NCBI GenBank assembly: GCA_037013495.1
Contig: CM072810.1
Location: 26,627,843 to 26,691,842, forward strand
Reading direction: 5' to 3'
Length of the DNA stretch: 64,000 nt
From: Hippophae tibetana
Taxonomy: Eukaryota; Streptophyta; Magnoliopsida; Rosales; Elaeagnaceae
Shown: positions 22,401 through 35,987 of the stretch, piece after piece
Layout of the letters: every line of letters begins with the position of its first letter
How positions within the stretch are numbered: position 1 is the first letter of the stretch
Made by a program: the position numbers and the translations under genes
The notes under the pieces: model-generated
What the model was told of the DNA's origin: nothing
The model's input: the letters and a program-made list of their open reading frames with translations, nothing else
Database searches by the model: none

Positions 22401-24777
22401 GAAAGTATATTACTCTCATCTTGGCCACTAGTGATGTAGTTCGAATGCCTACCCAACATATTCATTTAACAGTAAGTTCAATTGGCTTGTACATGGACTT
22501 AAGTAAATTAATTTGGCTTGAAAATGATACGGTAGTATTGGAATGATTTTCTCATTCTAATTTTCTCTACTAATAGGTCTACCCAACTTTTAAAAGTAGT
22601 TGATTATGTTTGAAAAATATGCAAACACTTTGTCCAAAGTTTCATCCTCTTGGATGATATAGATTTCAAAATTTCCATTCAACTATACAATTATAGATTT
22701 ATTTCATCGTTGAAATGCCTATATGAGTGCTATCCAAAATGTTTCATGTTCTTTTGAAGAAGGTTAATTTCAAATTCAACTTAATAATCATTTTAGAGCT
22801 CGAATTACCTTTTTTTTAATATCCCTGAAAAAGGGACTCTTCTTCCTATGAAATTTAGTAAATCTCACGGCAAGTAGAGCCACTTTCTCTTCATTGAGAT
22901 TAGAGTCATCATTTCTAACAATTGGGTTAAAAACATGTTCGCTCGGACCACTATCCTTGATTTCTTAAGAGCCAAGTTCTCTCCCTTCTCGAAAGTATAT
23001 TACTCTCATCTTGGCCACTAGTGATGTAGTTCGAAAGCCTGCCCAACATATTCATTTAACAGTAAGTTCAATTGGCTTGTACATGGACTTAAGTAAATTA
23101 ATTTGGCATGAAAATGATACGGTAGTATTGGAATGATTTTCTCATTCTAATTTTCTCTACTAATAGGTCCACCCATGTTTTAAAAGTAGTTGATTACGTT
23201 TGAAAAATATGCAAAGACTTTGTCCAAAGTTTCATCCTCTTGCATGATATAGATTTCAAAATTTCCATTCAACTATATAATTATAGATTTATTTCGTCGT
23301 TGAAATTCCTATATGAGTGGTCTCCAAAATGTTTCATGTTCTTTTGAAGAAGTTTAATTTTAAATTCAACTTAATAATCATTTTAGAGCTCGAATTACCT
23401 TTTTTTTAATATCCCTGAAAAAGGGTCTCTTCTTCCTATGAAATTTAGTAAATCTCACGGCAAGTAGAGCCACTTTCTCTTCATTGAGATTAGAGTCATC
23501 ATTTCTAACAATTGGGTTAAAAACATGTTCGCTCGGACCACTATCCTTGATTTCTTAAGAGCCAAGTTCTCTCCCTTCTCGAAAGTATATTACTCTCATC
23601 TTGGCCACTAGTGATGTAGTTCGAATGCCTACCCAACATATTCATTTAACAGTAAGTTCAATTGGCTTGTACATGGACTTAAGTAAATTAATTTGGCTTG
23701 AAAATGATACGGTAGTATTGGAATGATTTTCTCATTCTAATTTTCTCTACTAATAGGTCTACCCAACTTTTAAAAGTAGTTGATTATGTTTGAAAAATAT
23801 GCAAACACTTTGTCCAAAGTTTCATCCTCTTGGATGATATAGATTTCAAAATTTCCATTCAACTATACAATTATAGATTTATTTCATCGTTGAAATGCCT
23901 ATATGAGTGCTATCCAAAATGTTTCATGTTCTTTTGAAGAAGGTTAATTTCAAATTCAACTTAATAATCATTTTAGAGCTCGAATTACCTTTTTTTTAAT
24001 ATCCCTGAAAAAGGGACTCTTCTTCCTATGAAATTTAGTAAATCTCACGGCAAGTAGAGCCACTTTCTCTTCATTGAGATTAGAGTCATCATTTCTAACA
24101 ATTGGGTTAAAAACATGTTCGCTCGGACCACTATCCTTGATTTCTTAAGAGCCAAGTTCTCTCCCTTCTCGAAAGTATATTACTCTCATCTTGGCCACTA
24201 GTGATGTAGTTCGAATGCCTACCCAACATATTCATTTAACAGTAAGTTCAATTGGCTTGTACATGGATTAAGTAAATTAATTTGGCTTGAAAATGATACG
24301 GTAGTATTGGAATGATTTTCTCATTCTAATTTTCTCTACTCATAGGTCTACCCAAGTTTTAAAAGTAGTTGATTATGTTTGACAAATATGCAAACACTTT
24401 GTCCAAAGTTTCATCCTCTTGCATGATATAGATTTCAAAATTTCCAATCAACTATATAATTATAGATTTATTTCATCGTTGAAATGCCTATATGAGTGCT
24501 ATCCAAAATGTTTCATGTTCTTTTGAAGAAGGTTAATTTTAAATTCAACTTAATAATCATTTTAGAGCTCGAATTACCTTTTTTTTAATATCCCTGAAAA
24601 AGGGACTCTTCTTCCTATGAAATTTAGTAAATGTCCCGGCTAGTAGTGCCACTTTCTCTTCATTGAGATAAGAGTCATCATTTCTAACAATTGGGTTAAA
24701 AACATGTTCGCTCGGACCACTATCCTTGATGTCTTAAGAGCCAAGTTCTCTCCCTTCTCGAAAGTATATTACTCTCA
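19470..24777 (+). repeat. Nested dimer/tetramer higher-order repeat (X-Y-Z-W, X-Y, X-Y-Z)
   Basis: Four unit types are marked by private changes: X 'cacccatgttt', Y 'cccaacttt' with 'cttggatgat' and 'actatacaat', Z a one-base deletion giving 'acatggatta' plus 'gacaaat' and 'ccaatcaac', and W 'atatacattta' with a Z-like remainder. Order by start is X 19470, Y 20060, Z 20650, W 21239, X 21829, Y 22419, X 23009, Y 23599, Z 24189. X-Y pairs at 21829 and 23009 are 1180 bp apart and near-identical; X-Y at 19470 is 2359 bp upstream of the one at 21829. The first Y has 'tatcccgga' where the others have 'tatccctga'. Confidence 0.9.
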
Positions 24778-25367
24778 TCTTGGCCACTAGTGATGTAGTT
24801 CGAAAGCCTGCCCAACATATTCATTTAACAGTAAGTTCAATTGGCTTGTACATGGACTTAAGTAAATTAATTTGGCATGAAAATGATACGGTAGTATTGG
24901 AATGATTTTCTCATTCTAATTTTCTCTACTAATAGGTCTACCCAATTTTTAAAAGTAGTTGATTATGTTTGAAAAATATGCAAACACTTTGTCCAAAGTT
25001 TCATCCTCTTGCATGATATAGATTTCAAAATTTCCATTCAACTATATAATTATAGATTTATTTCATCGTTGAAATGCCTATATGAGTGCTATCCAAAATG
25101 TTTCATGTTCTTTTGAAGAAGGTAAATTTTAAATTCAACTTAATAATCATTTTAGAGCTCGAATTACCTTTTTTTTAATATCCCTGAAAAAGGGACTCTT
25201 CTTCCTATGAAATTTAGTAAATCTCCCGGCTAGTAGTGCCACTTTCTCTTCATTGAGATTAGAGTCATCATTTCTAACAATTGGGTTAAAAACATGTTCG
25301 TTCGGACCACTATCCTTGATGTCTTAATAGCCAAGTTCTCTCCCTTTTCGAAAGTATATTACTCTCA
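24778..25367 (+). repeat. Chimeric A monomer, apparent unequal-exchange product
   Basis: The 5' three quarters match the unit at 28318 ('cccaattttt' and 'aatctcccgg'). The 3' end matches the unit at 29498 ('cgttcggacc' and 'cttaatagcc'), and the following unit at 25368 matches 30088 ('ttggcttgaa' and 'tccactat'). Relative to 28318-30677, two monomers (1180 bp) are thus missing across a junction in the last ~110 bp of this unit. It also has 'cccttttcg', a small private change. Confidence 0.7.
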
Positions 25368-28300
25368 TCTTGGCCACTAGTGATGTAGTTCGAATGCCTG
25401 CCCAACATATTCGTTTAACAGTAAGTTCAATTGGCTTATACATGGACTTAAGCAAGGTAATTTGGCTTGAAAATGATAAGGTAGTATTGGAATGATTTTC
25501 TCAATCTAATTTTCTTTGCTAATAGGTCCACCCAAGTTTTAAAAGTAGTTGATTACGTTTGAAAAATATGCAAAGACTTTGTCCAAAGTTTCATCCTCTT
25601 GCATGATATAGATTTCAAAATTTCCATTCCACTATATAATTCTAGATTTATTTTATTGTTGATATGCCTATATGAGTGGTCTCCAAAATGTTTCATGTTC
25701 TTTTGAAGAAGGTTAATTTTAAATTCAACTTAATAATCATTTTAGAGCTCGAATTACCTTTTTTTTAATATCCCTGGAAAAGGGTCTCTTCTTCCTATGA
25801 AATTTAGTAAATCTCACGGCAAGTAGAGCCACTTTCACTTCATTGAGATTAGAGTCATCATTCCTAACAATTGGGTTAAAAACATGTTCGCTCGGACCAC
25901 TATCCTTGATGTCTTAAGAGCCAAGTTCTCTCCCTTCTCGAAAGTATATTACTCTCATCTTGGCCACTAGTGATGTAGTTCGAATGCCTGCCCAACATAT
26001 TCATTTAACAATAAGTTCAATTGGCTTATACATGGACTTAAGCAAGGTAATTTGGCATGAAAATGATAAGGTAGTATTGGAATGATTTTCTCAATCTAAT
26101 TTTCTTTACTAATAAGTCCACCCAAGTTTTAAAAGTAGTTGATTACGTTTGAAAAATATGCAAAGACATTGTCCAAAGTTTCATCCTCTTGCATGATATA
26201 GATTTCAAAATTTCCATTCAACTATATAATTCTAGATTTATTTTATCGTTGATATGCCTATATGAGTGGTCTCCAAATTGTTTCATGTTCTTTTGAAGAA
26301 GTTAAATTTTAATTTCAACTTAATAATCATTTTAGAGCTCGAATTACCTTTTTTTTTAATATCCCTGAAAAAGGGACTCTTCATCCTATGAAATTTAGTG
26401 CATCTCACGGCAAGTAGAGCCACTTTCTCTTCATTGAGATAAGAGTCATCATTTCTAACAATTGGGTTAAAAACATGTTCGCTCGGACCACTATCCTTGA
26501 TGTCTTAAGAGCCAAGTTCTCTCCCTTCTCGAAAGTATATTACTCTCATCTTGGCCACTAGTGATGTAGTTCGAATGCCTGCCCAACATATTCGTTTAAC
26601 AGTAAGTTCAATTGGCTTATACATGGACTTAAGCAAGGTAATTTGGCATGAAAATGATAAGGTAGTATTGGAATGATTTTCTCCATCTAATTTTCTTTGC
26701 TAATAGGTCCACCCAAGTTTTAAAAGTAGTTGATTACGTTTGAAAAATATGCAAAGACTTTGTCCAAAGTTTCATCCTCTTGCATGATATAGATTTCAAA
26801 ATTTCCATTCAACTATATAATTATAGATTTATTTCGTCGTTGAAATTCCTATATGAGTGCTATCCAAAATGTTTCATGTTCTTTTGAAGAAGGTTAATTT
26901 TAAATTCAACTTAATAATCATTTTAGAGCTCGAATTAGCTTTTTTGAATATCCCTGAAAAAGGGTCTCTTCTTCCTATGAAATTTAGTAAATCTCACGGC
27001 AAGTAGAGCCACTTTCACTTCATTGAGATTATAGTCATCATTCCTAACAATTGGGTTAAAAACATGTTTGCTCGGACCACTATCCTTGATGTCTTAAGAG
27101 CCAAGTTCTCTCCCTTCTCGAAAGTATATTACTCTCATCTTGGCCACTAGTGATGTAATTCGAATGCCTGCCCAACATATTCGTTTAACAGTAAGTTCAA
27201 TTGGCTTATACATGGACTTAAGCAAGGTAATTTGGCATGAAAATGATAAGGTAGTATTGGAATGATTTTCTCCATCTAATTTTCTTTGCTAATAGGTTCA
27301 CCCAAGTTTTAAAAGTAGTTGATTGCGTTTGAAAAATATGCAAAGACTTTGTCCAAAGTTTCATCCTCTTGCATGATATAGATTTCAAAATTTCCATTCA
27401 ACTATATAATTCTAGATTTATTTTATCGTTGATATGCATATATGAGTGGTCTCCAAAATGTTTCATGTTCTTTTGAAGAAGTTTAATTTTAAATTCAACT
27501 TAATAATCATTTTAGAGCTCGAATTACCTTTTTTTTAATATCCCTGAAAAAGGGTCTCTTCTTCCTATGAAATTTAGTAAATCTCACGGCAAGTAGAGCC
27601 ACTTTCTCTTCATTGAGATTAGAGTCATCATTCCTAACAATTGGGTTAAAAACATGTTCGCTCGGACCACTATCCTTGATTTCTTAAGAGCCAAGTTCTC
27701 TCTCTTCTCGAAAGTATATTACTCTCATCTTGGCCACTAGTGATGTAGTTCGAATGCCTGCCCAACAGATTCATTTAACAGTAAGTTCAATTGGCTTATA
27801 CATGGACTTAAGCAAGGTAATTTGGCATGAAAATGATAAGGTAGTATTGGAATGATTGTCTCCATCTAATTTTCTTTGCTAATAGGTCCACCCAAGTTTT
27901 AAAAGTAGTTGATTACGTTTGAAAAATATGCAAAGACTTTGTCCAAAGTTTCATCCTCTTGCATGATATAGATTTCAAAATTTCCATTCAACTATATAAT
28001 TCTAGATTTATTTTATCGTTGATATGCCTATATGAGTGGTCTCCAAAATGTTTCATGTTCTTTTGAAGAAGTTTAATTTTAAATTCAACTTAATAATCAT
28101 TTTAGAGCTCGAATTACCTTTTTTTTAATATCCCTTAAAAAGGGTCTCTTCTTCCTATGAAATTTAGTAAATCTCACGGCAAGTAGAGCCACTTTCTCTT
28201 CATTGAGATAAGAGTCATCATTTCTAACAATTGGGTTAAAAACATGTTCGCTCGGACCACTATCCTTGATGTCTTAAGAGCCAAGTTCTCTCCCTTCTCG

Positions 28301-30677
28301 AAAGTATATTACTCTCATCTTGGCCACTAGTGATGTAGTTCGAAAGCCTGCCCAACATATTCATTTAACAGTAAGTTCAATTGGCTTGTACATGGACTTA
28401 AGTAAATTAATTTGGCATGAAAATGATACGGTAGTATTGGAATGATTTTCTCATTCTAATTTTCTCTACTAATAGGTCTACCCAATTTTTAAAAGTAGTT
28501 GATTATGTTTGAAAAATATGCAAACACTTTGTCCAAAGTTTCATCCTCTTGCATGATATAGATTTCAAAATTTCCATTCAACTATATAATTATAGATTTA
28601 TTTCATCGTTGAAATGCCTATATGAGTGCTATCCAAAATGTTTCATGTTCTTTTGAAGAAGGTAAATTTTAAATTCAACTTAATAATCATTTTAGAGCTC
28701 GAATTACCTTTTTTTTAATATCCCTGAAAAAGGGACTCTTCTTCCTATGAAATTTAGTAAATCTCCCGGCTAGTAGTGCCACTTTCTCTTCATTGAGATT
28801 AGAGTCATCATTTCTAACAATTGGGTTAAAAACATGTTCGCTCGGACCACTATCCTTGATGTCTTAAGAGCCAAGTTCTCTCCCTTCTCGAAAGTATATT
28901 ACTCTCATCTTGGCCACTAGTGATGTAGTTCGAATGCCTGCCCAACATATTCGTTTAACAGTAAGTTCAATTGGCTTATACATGGACTTAAGCAAGGTAA
29001 TTTCGCATGAAAATGATAAGGTAGTATTGGAATGATTGTCTCCATCTAATTTTCTTTGCTAATAGGTCCACCCAAGTTTTAAAAGTAGTTGATTACGTTT
29101 GAAAAATATGCAAAGACTTTGTCCAAAGTTTCATCCTCTTGCATGATATAGATTTCAAAATTTCCATTCAACTATATAATTCTAGATTTATTTTATCGTT
29201 GATATGCCTATATGAGTGGTCTCCAAAATGTTTCATGTTCTTTTGAAGAAGTTTAATTTTAAATTCAACTTAATAATAATTTTAGAGCTCGAATTACCTT
29301 TTTTTTAATATCCCTGAAAAAGGGTCTCTTCTTCCTATGAAATTTAGTAAATCTCACGGCAAGTAGAGCCACTTTCTCTTCATTGAGATTAGAGTCATCA
29401 TTTCTAACAATTGGGTTAAAAACATGTTCGCTCGGAACACTATCCTTGATTTCTTAAGAGCCAAGTTCTCTCCCTTCTCGAAAGTATATTACTCTCATCT
29501 TGGCCACTAGTGATGTAGTTCGAATGCCTACCCAACATATTCATTTAACAGTAAGTTCAATTGGCTTGTACATGGACTTAAGTAAATTAATTTGGCTTGA
29601 AAATGATACGGTAGTATTGGAATGATTTTCTCATTCTAATTTTCTCAACTCATAGGTCTACCCAAGTTTTAAAAGTAGTTGATTATGTTTGACAAATATG
29701 CAAACACTTTGTCCAAAGTTTCATCCTCTTGCATGATGTAGATTTCAAAATTTCCATTTAACTATATAATTATAGATTGATTTCATCGTTGAAATGCCTA
29801 TATGAGTGCTATCCAAAATGTTCCATGTTCTTTTGAAGAAGGTTAATTTTAAATTCAACTTAATAATCATTTTAGAGCTCGAATTACCTTTTTTTTAATA
29901 TCCCTGAAAAAGGGACTCTTCTTCCTATGAAATTTAGTAAATGTCCCGGCTAGTAGTGCCACTTTCTCTTCATTGAGATTAGAGTCATCATTTCTAACAA
30001 TTGGGTTAAAAACATGTTCGTTCGGACCACTATCCTTGATGTCTTAATAGCCAAGTTCTCTCCCTTCTCGAAAGTATATTACTCTCATCTTGGCCACTAG
30101 TGATGTAGTTCGAATGCCTGCCCAACATATTCGTTTAACAGTAAGTTCAATTGGCTTATACATGGACTTAAGCAAGGTAATTTGGCTTGAAAATGATAAG
30201 GTAGTATTGGAATGATTTTCTCAATCTAATTTTCTTTGCTAATAGGTCCACCCAAGTTTTAAAAGTAGTTGATTACGTTTGAAAAATATGCAAAGACTTT
30301 GTCCAAAGTTTCATCCTCTTGCATGATATAGATTTCAAAATTTCCATTCCACTATATAATTCTAGATTTATTTTATCGTTGATATGCCTATATGAGTGGT
30401 CTCCAAAATGTTTCATGTTCTTTTGAAGAAGGTTAATTTTAAATTCAACTTAATAATCATTTTAGAGCTCGAATTACCTTTTTTTTAATATCCCTGAAAA
30501 AGGGTCTCTTCTTCCTATGAAATTTATTAAATCTCACGGCAAGTAGAGCCACTTTCACTTCATTGAGATTAGAGTCATCATTCCTAACAATTGGGTTAAA
30601 AACATGTTCGCTCGGACCACTATCCTTGATGTCTTAAGAGCCAAGTTCTCTCCCTTCTCGAAAGTATATTACTCTCA
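25368..30677 (+). repeat. Section II mixed monomers with a long-range duplicated block
   Basis: Units starting at 27728, 28318, 28908, 29498 and 30088 correspond in order to those at 15341, 15931, 16521, 17111 and 17701, all at an offset of 12,387 bp (21 monomers). Shared marks are 'cccttaaaaa', the A unit with 'gaaggtaaat', 'gatttcttaag', 'gacaaat' with 'actcatagg'-type sequence, and 'tccactat'. The unit at 25958 has a T9 tract (591 bp). The unit at 26549 shares the T6-G allele and 'gattatagtc' with the unit at 18881. Units between are B-like mosaics. Confidence 0.75.
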
Positions 30678-32900
30678 TCTTGGCCACTAGTGATGTAGTT
30701 CGAATGCCTGCCCAACATATTCATTTAACAATAAGTTCAATTGGAGTGTACATGGACTTAAGTAAATTAATTTGGCATGAAAATGATACGGTTGTATTGG
30801 AATGATTTTCTCATTCTAATTTTCTCTACTAATAGGTCTACCCAAGTTTTAAAAGTAGTTGATTATGTTTGAAAAATATGCAAACACTTTGTCCAAAGTT
30901 TCATCCTCTTGCATGATATAGATTTCAAAATTTCCTTTCAACTATATAATTATAGATTTATTTCATCGTTGAAATGCCTATATGAGTGCTATCCAAAATG
31001 TTTCATGTTCTTTTGAAGAAGGTTAATTTTAAATTCAACTTAATAATCATTTTAGAGCTCGAATTACCTTTTTTTTAATATCCCTGAAAAAGGGACTCTT
31101 CATCCTATGAAATTTAGTACATCTCACGGCAAGTAGAGCCACTTTCTCTTCATTGAGATAAGAGTCATCATTTCTAACAATTGGGTTAAAAACATGTTCG
31201 CTCGGACCACTATCCTTGATGTCTTAAGAGCCAAGTTCTCTCCTTTCTTGAAAGTATATTACTCTCATCTTGGCTACTAGTGATGTAGTTCGAAAGCCTG
31301 CCCAACAGATTCATTTAACAGTAAGTTTAATTTGCTTATACATGGACTTAAGCAAGGTAATTTGGCATGAAAATTATAAGGTAGTATTGGAAGGATTTTC
31401 TCAATCTAATTTTCTTTGCTAATAGGTCCACCCAAGTTTTAAAAGTAGTTGATTACGTTTGAAAAATATGCAAAGACTTTTTCCAAAGTTTCAACCTCTT
31501 GCATGATATAGATTTCAAAATTTCCATTCAACTATATAATTCTTGATTTATTTTATCGTTGATATGCCTATATGAGTGGTCTCCAAAATGTTTCATGTTC
31601 TTTTGAAGAAGTTTAATTTTAAATTCAACTTAATAATCATTTTAGAGCTCGAATTACCTTTTTTTAAATATCCCTGAAAAAGGGTCTCTTCTTCCTATGA
31701 AATTTAGTAAATCTCACGGCAAGTAGAGCCACTTTCACTTCATTGAGATTAGAGTCATCATTCCTAACAATTGGGTTAAAAACATGTTCGCTCGGACCAC
31801 TATCCTTGATGTCTTAAGAGCCAAGTTCTCTCCCTTCTCGAAAGTATATTACTCTCATCTTGGCCACTAGTGATGTAGTTCGAATGCCTGCCCAACATAT
31901 TCATTTAACAATAAGTTCAATTGGAGTGTACATGGACTTAAGTAAATTAATTTGGCATGAAAATGATACGGTTGTATTGGAATGATTTTCTCATTCTAAT
32001 TTTCTCTACTAATAGGTCTACCCAAGTTTTAAAAGTAGTTGATTATGTTTGAAAAATATGCAAACACTTTGTCCAAAGTTTCATCCTCTTGCATGATATA
32101 GATTTCAAAATTTCCTTTCAACTATATAATTATAGATTTATTTCATCGTTGAAATGCCTATATGAGTGCTATCCAAAATGTTTCATGTTCTTTTGAAGAA
32201 GGTTAATTTTAAATTCAACTTAATAATCATTTTAGAGCTCGAATTACCTTTTTTTTAATATCCCTGAAAAAGGGACTCTTCATCCTATGAAATTTAGTAC
32301 ATCTCACGGCAAGTAGAGCCACTTTCTCTTCATTGAGATAAGAGTCATCATTTCTAACAATTGGGTTAAAAACATGTTCGCTCGGACCACTATCCTTGAT
32401 GTCTTAAGAGCCAAGTTCTCTCCTTTCTCGAAAGTATATTACTCTCATCTTGGCTACTAGTGATGTAGTTCGAAAGCCTGCCCAACAGATTCATTTAACA
32501 GTAAGTTTAATTTGCTTATACATGGACTTAAGCAAGGTAATTTGGCATGAAAATTATAAGGTAGTATTGGAAGGATTTTCTCAATCTAATTTTCTTTGCT
32601 AATAGGTCCACCCAAGTTTTAAAAGTAGTTGATTACGTTTGAAAAATATGCAAAGACTTTTTCCAAAGTTTCAACCTCTTGCATGATATAGATTTCAAAA
32701 TTTCCATTCAAATATATAATTCTTGATTTATTTTATCGTTGATATGCCTATATGAGTGGTCTCCAAAATGTTTCATGTTCTTTTGAAGAAGTTTAATTTT
32801 AAATTCAACTTAATAATCATTTTAGAGCTCGAATTACCTTTTTTTAAATATCCCTGAAAAAGGGTCTCTTCTTCCTATGAAATTTAGTAAATCTCACGGC
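30541..32900 (+). repeat. Tandem duplication of one dimer (2 x 1180 bp)
   Basis: Units at 30678 and 31858 share 'attggagtgta', 'cggttgtattgg' and 'tttcctttcaac'. Units at 31268 and 32448 share 'ttggctact', 'aatttgctt', 'aaaattataag', 'ggaaggatt', 'ttttccaaag' and 'tcaacctc'. The repeat begins within the unit at 30088 ('cactttcactt' near 30,550, repeated near 31,730) and ends near 32,900, where 'cactttctctt' replaces it. Only a few differences separate the copies, such as 'tttcttg'/'tttctcg' and 'caactat'/'caaatat'. Confidence 0.88.
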
Positions 32901-33037
32901 AAGTAGAGCCACTTTCTCTTCATTGAGATTAGAGTCATCATTTCTAACAATTGGGTTAAAAACATGTTCGCTCCGACCACTATCCTTGATGTCTTAAGAG
33001 CCAAGTTCTCTCCCTTCTCGAAAGTATATTACTCTCA

Positions 33038-35987
33038 TCTTGGCCACTAGTGATGTAGTTCGAATGCCTGCCCAACATATTCATTTAACAGTAAGTTCAA
33101 TTGGCTTGTACATGGACTTAAGTAAATTAATTTGGCATGAAAATGATACGGTAGTATTGGAATGATTTTCTCATTCTAATTTTCTTTGCTAATAGGTCCA
33201 CCCAAGTTTTAAAAGTAGTTGATTACGTTTGAAAAATATGCAAAGACTTTGTCCAAAGTTTCATCCTCTTGCATGATATAGATTTCAAAATTTCCATTCA
33301 ACTATATAATTATAGATTTATTTCATCGTTGAAATGCCTATATGAGTGCTATCCAAAATGTTTCATGTTCTTTTGAAGAAGGTTAATTTTAAATTCAACT
33401 TAATAATCATTTTAGAGCTCGAATTACCTTTTTTTTTAATATCCCTGAAAAAGGGACTCTTCTTCCTATGAAATTTAGTAAATCTCACGGCTAGTAGTGC
33501 CACTTTCTCTTCATTGAGATTAGAGTCATCATTTCTAACAATTGGGTTAAAAACATGTTCGCTCGGACCACTATCCTTGATGTCTTAATATCCAAGTTCT
33601 CTCCCTTCTCGAAAGTATATTACTCTCATCTTGGTCATTAGTGATGTAGTTCGAATGCCTGCCCAACATATTCGTTTAACAGTAAGTTCAATTGACTTAT
33701 ACATGGACTTAAGCAAGGTAATTTGGCATGAAAATGATAAGGTAGTACTGGAATGATTTTCTCAATCTAATTTTCTTTGCTAATAGGTCCACCCAAGTTT
33801 TAAAAGTAGTTGATTACGTTTGATAAATATGCAAAGACTTTGTCCAAAGTTTCATCCTCTTGCATGATATAGATTTCAAAATTTCCATTCAACTATATAA
33901 TTCTAGATTTATTTTATCGTTGATATGCCTATATGAGTGGTCTCCAAAATGTTTCATGTTCTTTTGAAGAAGTTTAATTTTAAATTCAACTTAATAATCA
34001 TTTTAGAGCTCGAATTACCTTTTTTTTAATATCCCTGAAAAAGGGTCTCTTCTTCCTATGAAATTTAGTAAATCTCACGGCAAGTAGAGCCACTTTCACT
34101 TCATTGAGATTAGAGTCATCATTCCTAACAATTGGGTTAAAAACATGTTCGCTCGGACCACTATCCTTGATGTCTTAAGAGCCAAGTTCTCTCCCTTCTC
34201 GAAAGTATATTACTCTCATCTTGGCCACTAGTGATGTAGTTCGAAAGCCTGCCCAACAGACTCATTTAACAGTAAGTTCAATTGGCTTATACATGGACTT
34301 AAGCAAGGTAATTTGGCATGAAAATGATAAGGTAGTATTGGAATTATTTTCTCCATCTAATTTTCTTTGCTAATAGGTCCACCCAAGTTTTAAAAGTAGT
34401 TGATTACGTTTGAAAAATATGCAAAGACTTTGTCCAAAGTTTCATCCTCTTGCATGATATAGATTTCAAAATTTCCATTCAACTATATAATTCTAGATTT
34501 ATTTTATCGTTGATATGCCTATATGAGTGGTCTCCAAAATGTTTCATGTTCTTTTGAAGAAGTTTAATTTTAAATTCAACTTAATAATAATTTTAGAGCT
34601 CGAATTACCTTTTTTTTAATATCCCTGAAAAAGGGTCTCTTCTTCCTATGAAATTTAGTAAATCTCACCGCAAGTAGAGCCACTTTCTCTTCATTGAGAT
34701 TAGAGTCATCATTTCTAACAATTGGGTTAAAAACATGTTCGCTCGGACCACTATCCTTGATGTCTTAAGAGCCAAGTTCTCTCCCTTCTCGAAAGTATAT
34801 TACTCTCATCTTGGCCACTAGTGATGTAGTTCGAATGCCTGCCCAACATATTCATTTAACAGTAAGTTCAATTGGCTTGTACATGGACTTAAGTAAATTA
34901 ATTTGGCATGAAAATGATACGGTAGTATTGGAATGATTTTCTCATGCTAATTTTCTCTACAAATAGGTCTACCCAAGTTCTAAAAGTAGTTGATTATGTT
35001 TGACAAATATGCAAACACTTTGTCCAAAGTTTCATCCTCTTGAATGATATAGATTTCAAAATTTCCATTCAACTATATAATTATAGATTTATTTCATCGT
35101 TGAAATGCCTATATGAGTGCTATCCAAAATGTTTCATGTTCTTTTGAAGAAGGTTAATTTTAAATTCAACTTAATAATCATTTTAGAGCTCGAATTACCT
35201 TTTTTTTAATATCCCTGAAAAAGGGACTCTTCTTCCTATGAAATTTAGTAAATCTCCCGGCTAGTAGTGCCACTTTCTCTTCATTGAGATTAGAGTCATC
35301 ATTTCTAACAATTGGGTTAAAAACATGTTCGCTCGGACCACTATCCTTGATGTCTTAAGAGCCAAGTTCTCTCCCTTCTCGAAAGTATATTACTCTCATC
35401 TTGGCCACTAGTGATGTAGTTCGAATGCCTGCCCAACATATTCGTTTAACAGTAAGTTCAATTGGCTTATACATGGACTTAAGCAAGGTAATTTGGCATG
35501 AAAATGATAAGGTAGTATTGGAATGATTTTCTCAATCTAATTTTCTTTGCTAATAGGCCCACCCAAGTTTTAAAAGTAGTTGATTACGTTTGAAAAATAT
35601 GCAAAGACTTTGTCCAAAGTTTCATCCTCTTGCATGATATAGATTTCAAAATTTCCATTCAACTATATAATTCTAGATTTATTTTATCGTTGATATGCCT
35701 ATATGAGTGGTCTCCAAAATGTTTCATGTTCTTTTGAAGAAGTTTAATTTTAAATTCAACTTAATAATCATTTTAGAGCTCGAATTACCTTTTTTTAATA
35801 TCCCTGAAAAAGGGTCTCTTCTTCCTATGAAATTTAGTAAATCTCACGGCAAGTAGAGCCACTTTCACTTCATTGAGATTAGATTCATCATTCCTAACAA
35901 TTGGGTTAAAAACATGTTCGCTCGGACCACTATCCTTATTGTCTTAAGAGCCAAGTTCTCTCCCTTCTCGAAAGTATATTACTCTCA
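33038..35987 (+). repeat. Five divergent monomers bridging sections II and III
   Basis: Starts are 33038 (A/B mosaic with a T9 tract, 591 bp), 33629 (B, with 'tggtcattag' and 'attgactt'), 34219 (B, with 'acagactc' and 'gaattatt'), 34809 (A, with 'catgctaat' and 'aaataggt') and 35399 (B, with 'ataggccc' and a T7 tract, 589 bp). Most private changes are unique to one unit, so this stretch has been less homogenised than its neighbours. No internal HOR is visible. Confidence 0.75.
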
